Made by a program: the position numbers and the translations under genes. A stretch of 64,000 nucleotides of DNA from Arthrobacter sp. NicSoilB4 (GTDB lineage Bacteria; Actinomycetota; Actinomycetes; Actinomycetales; Micrococcaceae): assembly GCF_019977335.1 (NCBI RefSeq), contig NZ_AP024653.1, positions 2,046,001 to 2,110,000 on the forward strand, written 5' to 3'. Below the pieces are notes generated by a model. The model saw nothing but the letters and a program-made list of their open reading frames with translations. It ran no database searches and was not told the origin of the DNA. Below are positions 44,889-53,257 of this stretch, in pieces. Within the stretch, counting starts at the first letter, position 1; every line of letters starts with the position of its first letter.

Positions 44889-44971
44889 TGCGCGGAGGGG
44901 GACTTGAACCCCCACCCCCTTTCGAGGACTAGCACCTCAAGCTAGCGCGTCTGCCATTCCGCCACCCGCGC
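44889..44971 (-). tRNA. tRNA-Leu (anticodon GAG)
   Basis: An 83-nt cloverleaf reads GCGCGGG on the minus strand and pairs with TCCGCGC (one G-T). The D-arm is GTGGCGGAATGG. The anticodon stem is CTAGC, the loop TTGAGGT (anticodon GAG, codon CUC/CUU) and the other stem strand GCTAG. A long variable arm marks tRNA-Leu, and the T-arm contains GGTTCAAGTCC. The discriminator is A and CCA is not encoded. Confidence 0.95.
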
Positions 44972-45134
44972 AGGTGGTATTCGGTGAACCTTTTCGCCTT
45001 TCAGCGTTTTGGATTTCTCCGAAGCAGCGAGAAAGACTCTAGCATGAACTTTCCCGAAACAAATAATCGGGGCCCGGGAGGGCATGTGGGTAGGCTGAAG
45101 CCAGCAACAGAGCCGACGCCACGAGGAGTGAAAC

Positions 45135-46439
45135 ATGACTGAAATCAGGCCCGAGGACGAAGTCGTCAGAATCTGCCAGGAACTGATCCGGATCGACACG
45201 TCCAACTACGGTGACGGCTCAGGCCCGGGGGAGCGGGCGGCTGCCGAGTACACCGCGGGGCTGATGACGGAAGTGGGACTGGACGCCGAAATCTTCGAGT
45301 CCGCCCCGGGCCGCGCCAGCGTCGTCACCAGACTTGCCGGCGAGGACCCGTCCGCCAGCGCCCTGGTGGTCCACGGGCACCTGGATGTTGTCCCCGCGCT
45401 CCGCGAACAGTGGTCGGTGGACCCCTTCGGTGCCGAACTCAAGGACGGCATGATCTGGGGCCGCGGCGCCGTGGATATGAAGGACATGGACGCCATGATC
45501 CTTTCCGTGCTGCGGAATTTTGCCCGGACCGGCCGCAAACCCAAGCGGGACCTGATCTTCGCGTTCTTCGCCGACGAGGAAGCCGGCGGCACCTACGGCG
45601 CCCGCTACGCGATCGAGAAGCGGCCCGAACTCTTCGACGGCGCCACCGAGGCCATCTCCGAAGTCGGCGGCTTCTCCGCGAACATCGGCGGCCAGCGCAC
45701 CTACCTGCTCCAGACCGCCGAGAAAGGCCTGTCCTGGCTCCGCCTCGTCGCCCACGGCCGCGCGGGCCACGGTTCCCAGATCAATACGGACAACGCCGTT
45801 ACCCGGCTCGCCAGCGCCGTGTCCCGCATCGGGGAATATCGGTGGCCGGTGGAGCTCACCCCCACCACCCGGCAGTTCCTCGACGGCGTGACGGAACTCA
45901 CGGGCGTCGAGTTCGATCCGGACGATCCGGACAAGATCCTCAAGGAACTCGGCACCGTGGCCCGCTTCGTCGGCGCCACCTTGCAGAACACCACCAACCC
46001 CACCCTGCTCAAGGGCGGCTACAAGCACAATGTGATCCCGGAATCGGCCGAGGCCCTCATCGACTGCCGCACCCTGCCCGGCCAGGAGGAACACGTCCTC
46101 GAAAAGGTCCGCGAACTGGCCGGCAAGGGCGTGGACGTGAGCTACGTCCACAACGACGTGTCGCTGGAGGTCCCGTTCGCGGGAAACCTCGTGGACTCGA
46201 TGATCGACGCGCTGCACGCCGAGGATCCGGGAGCCAAGGTCCTGCCGTACACCCTCTCCGGCGGCACGGACAACAAGTCCCTGAGCCGGCTGGGCATCAC
46301 CGGCTACGGTTTCGCCCCGCTCCAGCTCCCGGACGAACTGGACTTCACCGGGATGTTCCACGGGGTGGACGAACGCGTCCCCACCGAATCCCTGAAGTTC
46401 GGCGCCCGCGTGCTCGATACCCTGCTCACCAACTACTGA
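45135..46439 (+). CDS. M20/M25/M40 family metallopeptidase
   Basis: This 434-residue di-zinc hydrolase (dipeptidase, carboxypeptidase or deacylase group) has LVVHGHLDVVPA (zinc His/Asp), WGRGAVDMKDMDA and FAFFADEEAGGTYGARYA (Glu base, metal Glu), and C-terminal SGGTDNKSLSRLGI. The dimerisation lid occupies about 195-320. The ATG has GAGGAG 7 nt upstream. It is cytoplasmic. The neighbour is an unrelated acyl-CoA dehydrogenase, so context does not suggest a substrate. Confidence 0.9.
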   Translation: MTEIRPEDEVVRICQELIRIDTSNYGDGSGPGERAAAEYTAGLMTEVGLDAEIFESAPGRASVVTRLAGEDPSASALVVHGHLDVVPALREQWSVDPFGAELKDGMIWGRGAVDMKDMDAMILSVLRNFARTGRKPKRDLIFAFFADEEAGGTYGARYAIEKRPELFDGATEAISEVGGFSANIGGQRTYLLQTAEKGLSWLRLVAHGRAGHGSQINTDNAVTRLASAVSRIGEYRWPVELTPTTRQFLDGVTELTGVEFDPDDPDKILKELGTVARFVGATLQNTTNPTLLKGGYKHNVIPESAEALIDCRTLPGQEEHVLEKVRELAGKGVDVSYVHNDVSLEVPFAGNLVDSMIDALHAEDPGAKVLPYTLSGGTDNKSLSRLGITGYGFAPLQLPDELDFTGMFHGVDERVPTESLKFGARVLDTLLTNY

Positions 46440-46460
46440 GCCCCGAAAGACACACCGCCG

Positions 46461-47636
46461 ATGCGCCCTGGAAATGCCCTGCCCGATGTCTTGCCCGATG
46501 CCCTGCTCGAACGGATCCGCGGCCGTGCCGCCGGCTACGACCGGGACAACGCCTTTTTCCACGAGGATCTTGAGGAGCTGGCCGCGGCCGGCTACCTGAA
46601 GATCTTTGTCCCGGCGGCCGACGGCGGATTGGGACTTGGGCTGTCCGCGGCGGCGCAGCTGCAGCGGCGGCTGGCGACGGCGGCCCCGGCCACCGCGCTG
46701 GCCGTCAATATGCACCTGGTGTGGACCGGCGTCGCGCACGTCCTGGCAGCCCGCGGTGACTCCTCGCTGGACTTCATCCTCCAGGAGGCAGCGCAGGGCG
46801 AGATCTTCGCGTTCGGAAACTCGGAGGCAGGGAACGACTCGGTGCTCTTCGATTCCCTCACCACCGCCGTGCCGGTCGCCGGGGGCGGCTATTCCTTCAC
46901 CGGCCGCAAGATCTTCACAAGCCTCTCGCCGGCGTGGACCCGGCTGGGCATTTTCGGCAAGGACGCCTCGGCCGGGGACGGCGAGGGCCAGTTGGTCCAC
47001 GGCTTCATCACCAGGGACACCCCGGGGTACGAAGTCCTGGCGGACTGGGACACGCTCGGCATGCGGGCAAGCCAGTCCAACACGACGGTCCTGGATGGTG
47101 CGGTGGTGCCGGCAGAGCGGATTTTCCGGAAGCTTCCGGTGGGCCCGAACGCTGACCCGCTGATCTTCGCCATCTTCGCCTGTTTCGAGACGCTGCTGGC
47201 CGCGGTGTACACGGGCCTCGGCGAACGGGCCCTTGACCTGGCGGTAGAGGCGGTGAAGCGGCGGACCTCGTTCAAGAACGGCGGGCGCAGCTACGCCCAG
47301 GATCCGGATATCCGCTGGAAGGTGGCGGACGCGGCGATGGCGATGGACGCGCTGTACCCCCAGCTGTCCAGCGTCGCGGCAGATGTGGATGCCCTGGCCG
47401 AGCACGGCGCCCAGTGGTTCCCGAAGCTGGTCGGAGTGAAAGTCAGCGCGACGGAGACGGCCCGGACGGTCGTGGACCTGGCGGTCAGGGTCTCCGGGGG
47501 ATCGAGCTACTTCCGCGGTTCCGAGCTGGAACGGCTGTACCGCGACGTGCTGGCGGGAATGTTCCACCCCTCAGATGACGAATCGGCGCACAACACCGTA
47601 GCCAACGCGTGGCTCGGGCCGCTCGAGACGGCATAG
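46461..47636 (+). CDS. Acyl-CoA dehydrogenase family protein
   Basis: This 391-residue flavoprotein has an N-terminal helical domain (LLERIRGRAAGYDRDNAFFHEDLEELAAAGYLKIFVP), a mid domain AFGNSEAGNDSV and YSFTGRKIFTSLSPAWTRLG, and a C-terminal four-helix domain ending GSSYFRGSELERLYRDVLAGMFHPSDDESAHNTVANAWLG. The classical Glu base at FEG is not seen, so it may belong to the acyl-CoA dehydrogenase-like monooxygenase branch (DszC/HpaB-like). It follows the M20 gene by 21 nt. Confidence 0.82.
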   Translation: MRPGNALPDVLPDALLERIRGRAAGYDRDNAFFHEDLEELAAAGYLKIFVPAADGGLGLGLSAAAQLQRRLATAAPATALAVNMHLVWTGVAHVLAARGDSSLDFILQEAAQGEIFAFGNSEAGNDSVLFDSLTTAVPVAGGGYSFTGRKIFTSLSPAWTRLGIFGKDASAGDGEGQLVHGFITRDTPGYEVLADWDTLGMRASQSNTTVLDGAVVPAERIFRKLPVGPNADPLIFAIFACFETLLAAVYTGLGERALDLAVEAVKRRTSFKNGGRSYAQDPDIRWKVADAAMAMDALYPQLSSVAADVDALAEHGAQWFPKLVGVKVSATETARTVVDLAVRVSGGSSYFRGSELERLYRDVLAGMFHPSDDESAHNTVANAWLGPLETA

Positions 47637-47638
47637 AC

Positions 47639-47752
47639 GCTGGACCCCACACCCCTAAACGGTCCGCTGGACCCCACAACTAAACGGTCCGCTGGACCCC
47701 ACACCCCTAAACGGTCCGCTGGACCCCACACCCCTAAACGGTCCGCTGGACC
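47639..47752. repeat. 27-bp tandem repeat array (four units plus partial)
   Basis: Units are GCTGGACCCCACACCCC-TAAACGGTCC at 47639-47665, a 25-bp variant at 47666-47690, 47691-47717 and 47718-47744, then a partial unit to 47752. Each junction holds the palindrome GGTCC-GCT-GGACC. The array overlaps the stop codon of the DUF5703 gene on the minus strand. Confidence 0.95.
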
Positions 47753-47967
47753 TGCGTCACCCTGCGGCGCAGCCAGAAGCGGCGTCCGCCGCCCAAATAC
47801 AGCACGCTGCGCTCAAGTTCCCACTTGCCGTACTCCGAGTGCTCGACCAGGCGGCGGCGCGCTTCAGGCAGGGAATCCTCAGGACTGACCGTCAGTACGA
47901 GGTACTCGTACTGCCTCACATAGTCCCGTTCCCGACGGACCGAGCTGCTGAGAAAATGTTCCTTCAT
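47734..47967 (-). CDS. DUF5703 family protein
   Basis: This 77-residue basic protein (MKEHFLSSSVRRERDYVRQYEYLVLTVSPEDSLPEARRRLVEHSEYGKWELERSVLYLGGGRRFWLRRRV) matches the DUF5703 family of actinobacteria. The start at 47967 has GGAG 6 nt upstream. A longer frame to 48063 is not needed. The final codons VQRTV-stop lie inside the tandem repeat. It diverges from the small acidic gene at 48007. The function is unknown. Confidence 0.8.
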   Translation of the reverse strand: MKEHFLSSSVRRERDYVRQYEYLVLTVSPEDSLPEARRRLVEHSEYGKWELERSVLYLGGGRRFWLRRRVTQVQRTV

Positions 47968-48006
47968 TGCTCTCCATTTTCTCCCTTTTCCGGCTAACGT
48001 GAAGTC

Positions 48007-48273
48007 ATGAGCATCGATCCGCGTGTCGCGCTTCAATCCCTGACGGCTGCGCTGGAAGAACACCTCGCTGCTGCGTCTGCCCGCCGGGGAGATGGGGATC
48101 CCGCGGTCGAGGCAGCGTTTTTTGCCGTTGCTGATGCCTTTGAAGTCTACGACGACTCGCTCTACGAAGCGTATGGCGAAGTGACGCCGCTCGAAGTGAT
48201 CGATGACGACAGCGACGAGGACGAGGAAGAAGACGTCGACGACGAGGAAGACCTCGAAATCCTCCAGGACTAG
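48007..48273 (+). CDS. Small acidic protein, conserved hypothetical
   Basis: This 88-residue protein has an N-terminal helical part (SIDPRVALQSLTAALEEHLAAASARRG...DPAVEAAFFAVADAFEVYDDSLYEAYGEV) and a C-terminal Asp/Glu run (about 65-88). It lies divergent to the DUF5703 gene. Similar proteins are common in Micrococcaceae, but no role is established. The start is ATG 48007, with no obvious strong Shine-Dalgarno sequence. Confidence 0.75.
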   Translation: MSIDPRVALQSLTAALEEHLAAASARRGDGDPAVEAAFFAVADAFEVYDDSLYEAYGEVTPLEVIDDDSDEDEEEDVDDEEDLEILQD

Positions 48274-48304
48274 GTCCGGCCGTTAGGCCAGCGAACGACC
48301 CAGC

Positions 48305-49240
48305 TCAGGCGGGGTTCGACACGTCCTCCAGCGCCTGGGCGATCTGCGGGGGCAGCGGCGCCAGCGTCGAATCCAGGATTTCCTTGAGCTGCACCGGCGT
48401 GCGTGCGCCCACAATCGCCGTCGCGACACCAGACTGGGACAGCAGCCAGCTCAGCGAGACGTCCAGGGACGTCCGCCCCAGACCCTTCGCCGCCATCGCC
48501 ACGGCCTCCACCACACTGGACGCGGCACCCTCAAGGTACGGCTCCACATAGCCGGCCAGCCTCGAATGGGCCGCCCGCGAATCCGCGGGAATGCTCCCGC
48601 GGTATTTGCCGCTCAGCACGCCGCGCCCCAACGGACCCCACGCCATCAGGCCCAGGCCGGCGTCCTCAACGGCGGGAATGAGTTCAGCTTCGGGGGAGCG
48701 CTGGAGGAGGGAATACTCGGACTGGTTCGCGACCAGCGGGAAGCCGGCCACCGCGGCAGCCTTCGCCGTCTGCCAGCCGTTGAAGTTGGAAACTCCCACG
48801 TAGCGGACGCGGCCCGAGCGTACGGCGAATTCAAGCGCGGACAAGGTCTCTTCCAGCGGGACGTTGGGGTCCCAGGCATGCGCGAACCAGAGGTCCACAT
48901 AGTCGGTGCCCAGCCGGGCCAGGCTCGCGTCCAGGCCGGAGAGCATTCCGTTCCGCGAGGTGTCGACGCCGCGCCGGCCGTCCGAGAACGACAATCCGGC
49001 CTTAGTGGAGATGACAACCTCGGAGCGGGCCACCACGTCGCCCAGCATCCCGCCCAGCATCGCCTCCGCCTGGCCGTCGGCGTAGGACGCGGCCGTGTCG
49101 ATCAGGGTCCCGCCGCCGTCCACGAAAGTGCGGAGCAGGGCGGAGGCATCCTGCTCGTCGGTTTCCCGGGCCCAGGACATGGTGCCTAGGGAAACGGAGG
49201 ACACGCGCAACCCACTGTTGCCGACATAACGCTGCTGCAT
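48305..49240 (-). CDS. Aldo/keto reductase
   Basis: This 311-residue TIM-barrel oxidoreductase of the YajO/Kvbeta-like group has [21 protein letters not shown] (catalytic Asp and Tyr), STKAGL (Lys), [20 protein letters not shown] (His) and NADPH-binding [35 protein letters not shown] box ends 7 nt before the ATG. It diverges from uppP. The substrate is unknown. Confidence 0.92.
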   Translation of the reverse strand: MQQRYVGNSGLRVSSVSLGTMSWARETDEQDASALLRTFVDGGGTLIDTAASYADGQAEAMLGGMLGDVVARSEVVISTKAGLSFSDGRRGVDTSRNGMLSGLDASLARLGTDYVDLWFAHAWDPNVPLEETLSALEFAVRSGRVRYVGVSNFNGWQTAKAAAVAGFPLVANQSEYSLLQRSPEAELIPAVEDAGLGLMAWGPLGRGVLSGKYRGSIPADSRAAHSRLAGYVEPYLEGAASSVVEAVAMAAKGLGRTSLDVSLSWLLSQSGVATAIVGARTPVQLKEILDSTLAPLPPQIAQALEDVSNPA

Positions 49241-49247
49241 GTCAGCA

Positions 49248-49253
49248 AGCTTA
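49248..49253 (-). promoter_or_regulatory. Predicted leaderless -10 box for the aldo/keto reductase
   Basis: TAAGCT on the minus strand ends 7 nt before the ATG. Confidence 0.5.
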
Positions 49254-49278
49254 CGGGGATTCGGAATGTTTCATGACG

Positions 49279-49284
49279 TAGGGT
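49279..49284 (+). promoter_or_regulatory. Predicted leaderless -10 box for uppP
   Basis: TAGGGT ends 8 nt before GTG 49293. This supports that start over ATG 49269. Confidence 0.45.
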
Positions 49285-49292
49285 CTATAAAC

Positions 49293-50126
49293 GTGAACTG
49301 GTTTGAAGCGGCCTTTTTGGGCCTTGTGCAGGGGCTGACCGAATTCCTCCCGATTTCCTCAAGTGCCCATCTGCGGATTGTGGGTTCCTTCCTCCCGAAC
49401 GCCGCGGACCCCGGGGCCGCATTTACGGCCATCACCCAGCTCGGCACCGAAACCGCCGTCGTCGTTTACTTCTGGCGCGACATCGTGCGGATCGTCAAAG
49501 CCTGGGCCGGATCCTTGGCCGGCAAGGTCTCCCGGCACGACCCGGACGCCCGGATGGGCTGGCTGGTAATTCTGGGCAGCCTGCCGATCATCGTCCTTGG
49601 ACTGCTGTTCCAGGACCAGATCGAGTCCGTGCTCCGCAGCCTCTGGATTGTCGCCACCATGCTGATTGTCTTCGGCATGATCCTCGCCGTCGCCGACGCC
49701 GTCGGGCGCCAGGACCGCGACCTGACGCAGCTGACGTACAAACACGGAATCCTCTACGGACTTGCGCAGGCCATGGCCCTGATCCCCGGCGTGTCCCGCT
49801 CCGGCGGCACCATCACCGCCGGGCTCCTCATGGGCTACACCCGTGAAGCGGCGGCCCGCTATTCCTTCCTCCTGGCCATCCCGGCAGTGTTCGGCAGCGG
49901 CCTGTACCAGCTCTACAAAGTTCTCTCCAAGGACGGCATCACCGGTCCCTACAGCCTCCCGGAAACAGCCCTCGCCACGGCCGTCGCGTTTGTTGTGGGA
50001 TACATCATCATCGGCTGGTTCCTGAAGTACGTCTCGACCCACAGCTACCGGCTCTTCGTCTGGTACCGGATCCTCCTGGGCCTGGCCCTGTACCTGCTGC
50101 TCGGTTTCAACGTCATCAGCGCCTAG
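49293..50126 (+). CDS. uppP: Undecaprenyl-diphosphatase UppP/BacA
   Basis: This 277-residue integral membrane enzyme recycles undecaprenyl diphosphate to the monophosphate carrier for cell wall synthesis. Signatures are [24 protein letters not shown] at the N-terminus and [42 protein letters not shown] later (the Glu/Ser/Arg active site). About eight membrane segments are present. The GTG at 49293 is favoured by the upstream -10 box. It is followed 15 nt later by mshC. Confidence 0.95.
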   Translation: MNWFEAAFLGLVQGLTEFLPISSSAHLRIVGSFLPNAADPGAAFTAITQLGTETAVVVYFWRDIVRIVKAWAGSLAGKVSRHDPDARMGWLVILGSLPIIVLGLLFQDQIESVLRSLWIVATMLIVFGMILAVADAVGRQDRDLTQLTYKHGILYGLAQAMALIPGVSRSGGTITAGLLMGYTREAAARYSFLLAIPAVFGSGLYQLYKVLSKDGITGPYSLPETALATAVAFVVGYIIIGWFLKYVSTHSYRLFVWYRILLGLALYLLLGFNVISA

Positions 50127-50129
50127 CAC

Positions 50130-50135
50130 TAGGCT
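50130..50135 (+). promoter_or_regulatory. Predicted leaderless -10 box for mshC
   Basis: TAGGCT ends 6 nt before GTG 50142, just after the uppP stop. Confidence 0.4.
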
Positions 50136-50141
50136 TGGGCT

Positions 50142-51422
50142 GTGAAGTCTTGGATCTCCCGCCCCGTTCCCCAGCTCCCGGGCAGCATGCCTGCCCTCCG
50201 CCTCTTCGACACCGCCAAGGGCAGTGTCGTCACCCTCGGCGCGGCCGGCGAACAGTCCATGTACGTCTGCGGAATCACCCCGTATGACGCCACCCATATG
50301 GGCCACGCGGCCAGCTACGTCGCATTCGACCTGCTGAACCGGGCCTGGCGGGACGGCCGGCAGACGGTCGCCTACGTGCAGAACGTCACCGACATCGACG
50401 ACCCCCTGCTGGAGCGCGCAACGGCCACCGGAGTGGACTGGCGTGACCTGGCGGCCAGCCAGATCGAACTCTTCCAGACGGACATGGAAGCCCTCAACGT
50501 GCTGGCTCCGGACCGTTATGTGGGCGCCGTGGAAGCCATTCCCCTGATCGTGCCGGCCATCGAGCAGCTGCTGCAGCGGGGCTTGGCCTACCGGGTGCCC
50601 GGCGGCGCCGGCGAGCCTGACGGAGACGTCTATTACGACGTCGAAGCCGCCGGCAAGCACTCTGCCGAGGCCACTGATGCCTGGACCCTCGGCGCCGTCT
50701 CAGGGTTGTCCGACGCCGAGATGCTGGAGCTCTTTGCCGAACGTGGCGGAGACCCCGGCCGGGCCGGAAAGCGCCAGGCGCTGGATCCCCTGCTCTGGCG
50801 GGTTGCCCGCGAAGGAGAACCCAGCTGGCCCGGCGGCGAACTGGGGGAGGGACGGCCCGGCTGGCACATCGAGTGCACGGTCATCGCCCAGAAGTACCTG
50901 CCCGCCCCGTTCACCGTCCAGGGCGGCGGCTCTGACCTGGTCTTCCCGCACCACGAGATGGGCGCCGGGCATGCCTACTCGCTGTCCGGAGTGCCGCTGG
51001 CGCAACACTTCGCCCACGCCGGCATGGTGGGGCTCGACGGCGAAAAGATGAGCAAGTCCAAGGGAAACCTTGTCCTCGTTTCCAAGCTCCGTGCCGCCGG
51101 AGAGGAGCCGGCCGCGATCCGGCTGGCCATCCTGGCCCACCACTACCGCAGCGACTGGTCCTGGACCGACGCCGGATTCGACGCCGCCAAGGAGCGGCTC
51201 CGCAGCTGGAGGGGAGCACTCGCCGCTGCCCCGGCGGGCTCCGCCGCCGGGCTGGTGTCCCGGATGCGGGCCGAACTCTCAAATGACCTGAACGCCCCGG
51301 GAGCCGTCGCCGCCGTTGATGACTGGGCCAAAGCGGCCCTGGCGGAAGGCCATGACGGGTCGCCGTCGGACGCGGCGCTGGTGAGCGACGCCGTCAACGC
51401 TTTGCTCGGTGTGGAGCTCTAG
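50142..51422 (+). CDS. mshC: Cysteine:GlcN-Ins ligase MshC (mycothiol synthesis)
   Basis: This 426-residue class I aminoacyl-tRNA-synthetase-like enzyme ligates cysteine to glucosaminyl-inositol in mycothiol synthesis. It shows [21 protein letters not shown] (zinc Cys and the HIGH-like motif), [28 protein letters not shown] (zinc Cys/His), [12 protein letters not shown] and MSKSKGN (the KMSKS loop). It differs from CysS in being shorter and lacking the anticodon domain. It shows that the host makes mycothiol. A GTG start is used. Confidence 0.96.
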   Translation: MKSWISRPVPQLPGSMPALRLFDTAKGSVVTLGAAGEQSMYVCGITPYDATHMGHAASYVAFDLLNRAWRDGRQTVAYVQNVTDIDDPLLERATATGVDWRDLAASQIELFQTDMEALNVLAPDRYVGAVEAIPLIVPAIEQLLQRGLAYRVPGGAGEPDGDVYYDVEAAGKHSAEATDAWTLGAVSGLSDAEMLELFAERGGDPGRAGKRQALDPLLWRVAREGEPSWPGGELGEGRPGWHIECTVIAQKYLPAPFTVQGGGSDLVFPHHEMGAGHAYSLSGVPLAQHFAHAGMVGLDGEKMSKSKGNLVLVSKLRAAGEEPAAIRLAILAHHYRSDWSWTDAGFDAAKERLRSWRGALAAAPAGSAAGLVSRMRAELSNDLNAPGAVAAVDDWAKAALAEGHDGSPSDAALVSDAVNALLGVEL

Positions 51423-51471
51423 GCGTGGCAGTTCAGGGATCGACGTTTAGGCGTCGAAACCACGCCGGACG

Positions 51472-52377
51472 CTAGGGCTTCTCCTTGCCGCGGCGCTTGA
51501 GGTACCGCTCGAATTCCCGGGCGATCGACTCGCCGCTGGCCTCCGGGAGGTCGGCGGTGTCCTTCGCTTCCTCCAGCTGGCGCACGTAGGCCGCGATTTC
51601 CGGGTCCTCGGTGGCCAGCTCGTCAACGCCGCGCTCCCACGCGTCCGACTCCTCGACCAGTTCCTGGGTGTCGAGCGGGACCTGCAGCAGCTCCTCGATG
51701 CGGTGCAGCAGGGCGAGCTGGGCCTTGGGGGAGGGCGCCTGCGCCACATAATGCGGCACGGCGGCCCACAGCGAGACGGTGGGCAGCCCGGCGAGCAGCG
51801 CAACCTCCGCGAGGACCCCGACGATCCCCACCGGCCCCTCATACTGCGAGGCCTCGAGGTCCATCCGCTCCCGCAGCGCCGGGTCATCCGTGGAGGCACT
51901 CACGGGAATCGGCCGGCTGTGCGGCACGTCGGCGAGGAGTGCACCGACCAGGATCACGTAGTCCACGTGGAGCGCCTCGGCGTGGACCAGCAGCTCGGCC
52001 GTGTAGGCACGCCACTTATAGGACGGCTCCGTGCCCTGGACGAAGATGACGTCCACGTTGGAATCGGGAACACTCGCCTTGAAGATCCGGGTTGAGGGCC
52101 ACTTGATTTTCCGCTCACCGGACGCCGTCCGGCGGATCGTGGGCCGGGTGAACTGGAAGTCGTAGTATTCGTCGGCGTCGATCGAACCGACCTTCTTGCC
52201 GCCCCAAAGCTTGTTAAGGTAACGCAAGGCATCGCTCGCTGCCTCCCCGGCGTCGTTCCAGCCTTCGAAGGCCGCGAGCAGCACCGTGATGCGCCGGCCC
52301 TCGGGTACGGGCTGCAGCAGCCGTTCCGGCTCGGGCACGTCGCCCGTTTCCGCGGGGTCTACCTCGAAGCTATTCAT
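51472..52377 (-). CDS. PAC2 family protein
   Basis: This 301-residue protein has the PAC2 (proteasome assembly chaperone-like) domain of actinobacteria: LLAAFEGWNDAGEAASDALRYL, then VDVIFVQGTEPSYKWRAYTAELLVHAEALHVDYVILVGALLADVPHSRPIPVSA and EGPVGIVGVLAEVALLAGLPTVSLWAAVPHYVAQAPSPKAQLALLHRIEELL. The C-terminal helical extension is charged. A TAGGGT box 6 nt before the ATG suggests a leaderless transcript. The link to the proteasome cluster 2 kb away is suggestive but not proven. Confidence 0.88.
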   Translation of the reverse strand: MNSFEVDPAETGDVPEPERLLQPVPEGRRITVLLAAFEGWNDAGEAASDALRYLNKLWGGKKVGSIDADEYYDFQFTRPTIRRTASGERKIKWPSTRIFKASVPDSNVDVIFVQGTEPSYKWRAYTAELLVHAEALHVDYVILVGALLADVPHSRPIPVSASTDDPALRERMDLEASQYEGPVGIVGVLAEVALLAGLPTVSLWAAVPHYVAQAPSPKAQLALLHRIEELLQVPLDTQELVEESDAWERGVDELATEDPEIAAYVRQLEEAKDTADLPEASGESIAREFERYLKRRGKEKP

Positions 52378-52383
52378 CTCTTC

Positions 52384-52389
52384 ACCCTA
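52384..52389 (-). promoter_or_regulatory. Predicted leaderless -10 box for the PAC2 gene
   Basis: TAGGGT on the minus strand ends 6 nt before the ATG. Confidence 0.4.
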
Positions 52390-52494
52390 CGTCCAAGGAC
52401 CCGGGCCACGCATGGAATGAAGCGCCGGGAATCGCTGCCGCGCTGGCGATATTCGCCGTAGGCGTAGTAACTGCCCCCTCACAGGGCCGCACCG

Positions 52495-52500
52495 TAGACT
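52495..52500 (+). promoter_or_regulatory. Predicted leaderless -10 box for the HAD phosphatase
   Basis: TAGACT ends 7 nt before ATG 52508. Confidence 0.5.
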
Positions 52501-52507
52501 GGAAAAC

Positions 52508-53257
52508 ATGCAATCCTCAGCTTCCCAGCCCCTCCTCAAAGCCGCGCTCTGGGACATGGATGGCACCATCGTCGACACCGAACCGTACTGGATCGAGGCC
52601 GAACACGCCCTGGTCGCCGCGCACGGCGGGCAGTGGTCGCACGAGAAGGCCATGCAGCTGGTGGGCCAGTCCCTCGTCTTCTCCGCGGGGATCCTGCAGG
52701 AAGCCGGCGTCGCGCTGGAGCGCCGGGAGATCATCGACACCCTGACGGCCCATGTCATCAGCCAGGTCCGCATCTCCGTGCCCTGGCGGCCCGGCGCCCG
52801 TGAACTGCTCGAAGAGCTGCACACCGCGGGGATCCGCTGTGTCCTCGTGACCATGTCCGAGGCCGCGCTGGCCCGTGAGATCGTGGCCAGCCTGCCCAGG
52901 CCCTACTTCGACTTCCTCGTCACCGGTGACACCGTCACGCAGGGCAAGCCGCACCCCGAGGCCTACCTCACCGCGGTCGAACTGCTGCAGGAGCAGGACC
53001 CGGACCTTGGCCTGCACCACTGCATCGCGCTGGAGGACTCCAAGCCCGGCGTTGCCGCCGCCGTCGCCTCCGGGGTGCCGACGGTCGCCATTCCGCACAT
53101 CGCCCCGCTGGCGCACGATCCCCGCCATGCCATGTGGGACACCCTGGAAGGGCGTACCGTGGCCGACCTCGAAGAGCTGGTCGCCCTGCGCCACGAGTTC
53201 CCGGAGGCAACCTTCGGCCTGGCCCGCGACGCCGCGCAGGAGCCGGTCCGTGGCTGA
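52508..53257 (+). CDS. HAD family hydrolase (beta-phosphoglucomutase/GPH-like)
   Basis: This 249-residue phosphatase or phosphomutase starts LLKAALWDMDGTIVDTEPYWIEAEHALV (motif I, DMDGT). It has motif II in CVLVTMSEAALAREIV, motif III near VTQGKPHPEAYL and motif IV CIALEDSKPGVAAAVASGVPTVAIPH. It encodes a C1-type cap. It overlaps the next gene's GTG by 8 bp, so it is coupled with the M50 protease gene. The substrate is unassigned. Confidence 0.92.
   Translation: MQSSASQPLLKAALWDMDGTIVDTEPYWIEAEHALVAAHGGQWSHEKAMQLVGQSLVFSAGILQEAGVALERREIIDTLTAHVISQVRISVPWRPGARELLEELHTAGIRCVLVTMSEAALAREIVASLPRPYFDFLVTGDTVTQGKPHPEAYLTAVELLQEQDPDLGLHHCIALEDSKPGVAAAVASGVPTVAIPHIAPLAHDPRHAMWDTLEGRTVADLEELVALRHEFPEATFGLARDAAQEPVRG

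Noticed and set aside
44889..44971. tRNA-associated integrative element next to tRNA-Leu.
   Set aside because: No integrase gene, direct repeat of the tRNA 3' end, or foreign gene block was found on either side. Only the phosphoesterase gene looks slightly unusual in codon use.
45219..47567. A long open frame on the minus strand across the M20 peptidase and acyl-CoA dehydrogenase genes.
   Set aside because: The plus-strand genes have clear family motifs. The reverse frame is low-complexity (Gly/Arg/Val-rich) and is a known artefact of GC-rich codon usage. The same holds for the long opposite frames across 9944-11995, 30583-32961 and 41429-43540.
47639..47752. CRISPR array.
   Set aside because: The 27-bp units are directly adjacent with no spacers and no cas genes are nearby. 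It is a plain tandem repeat.
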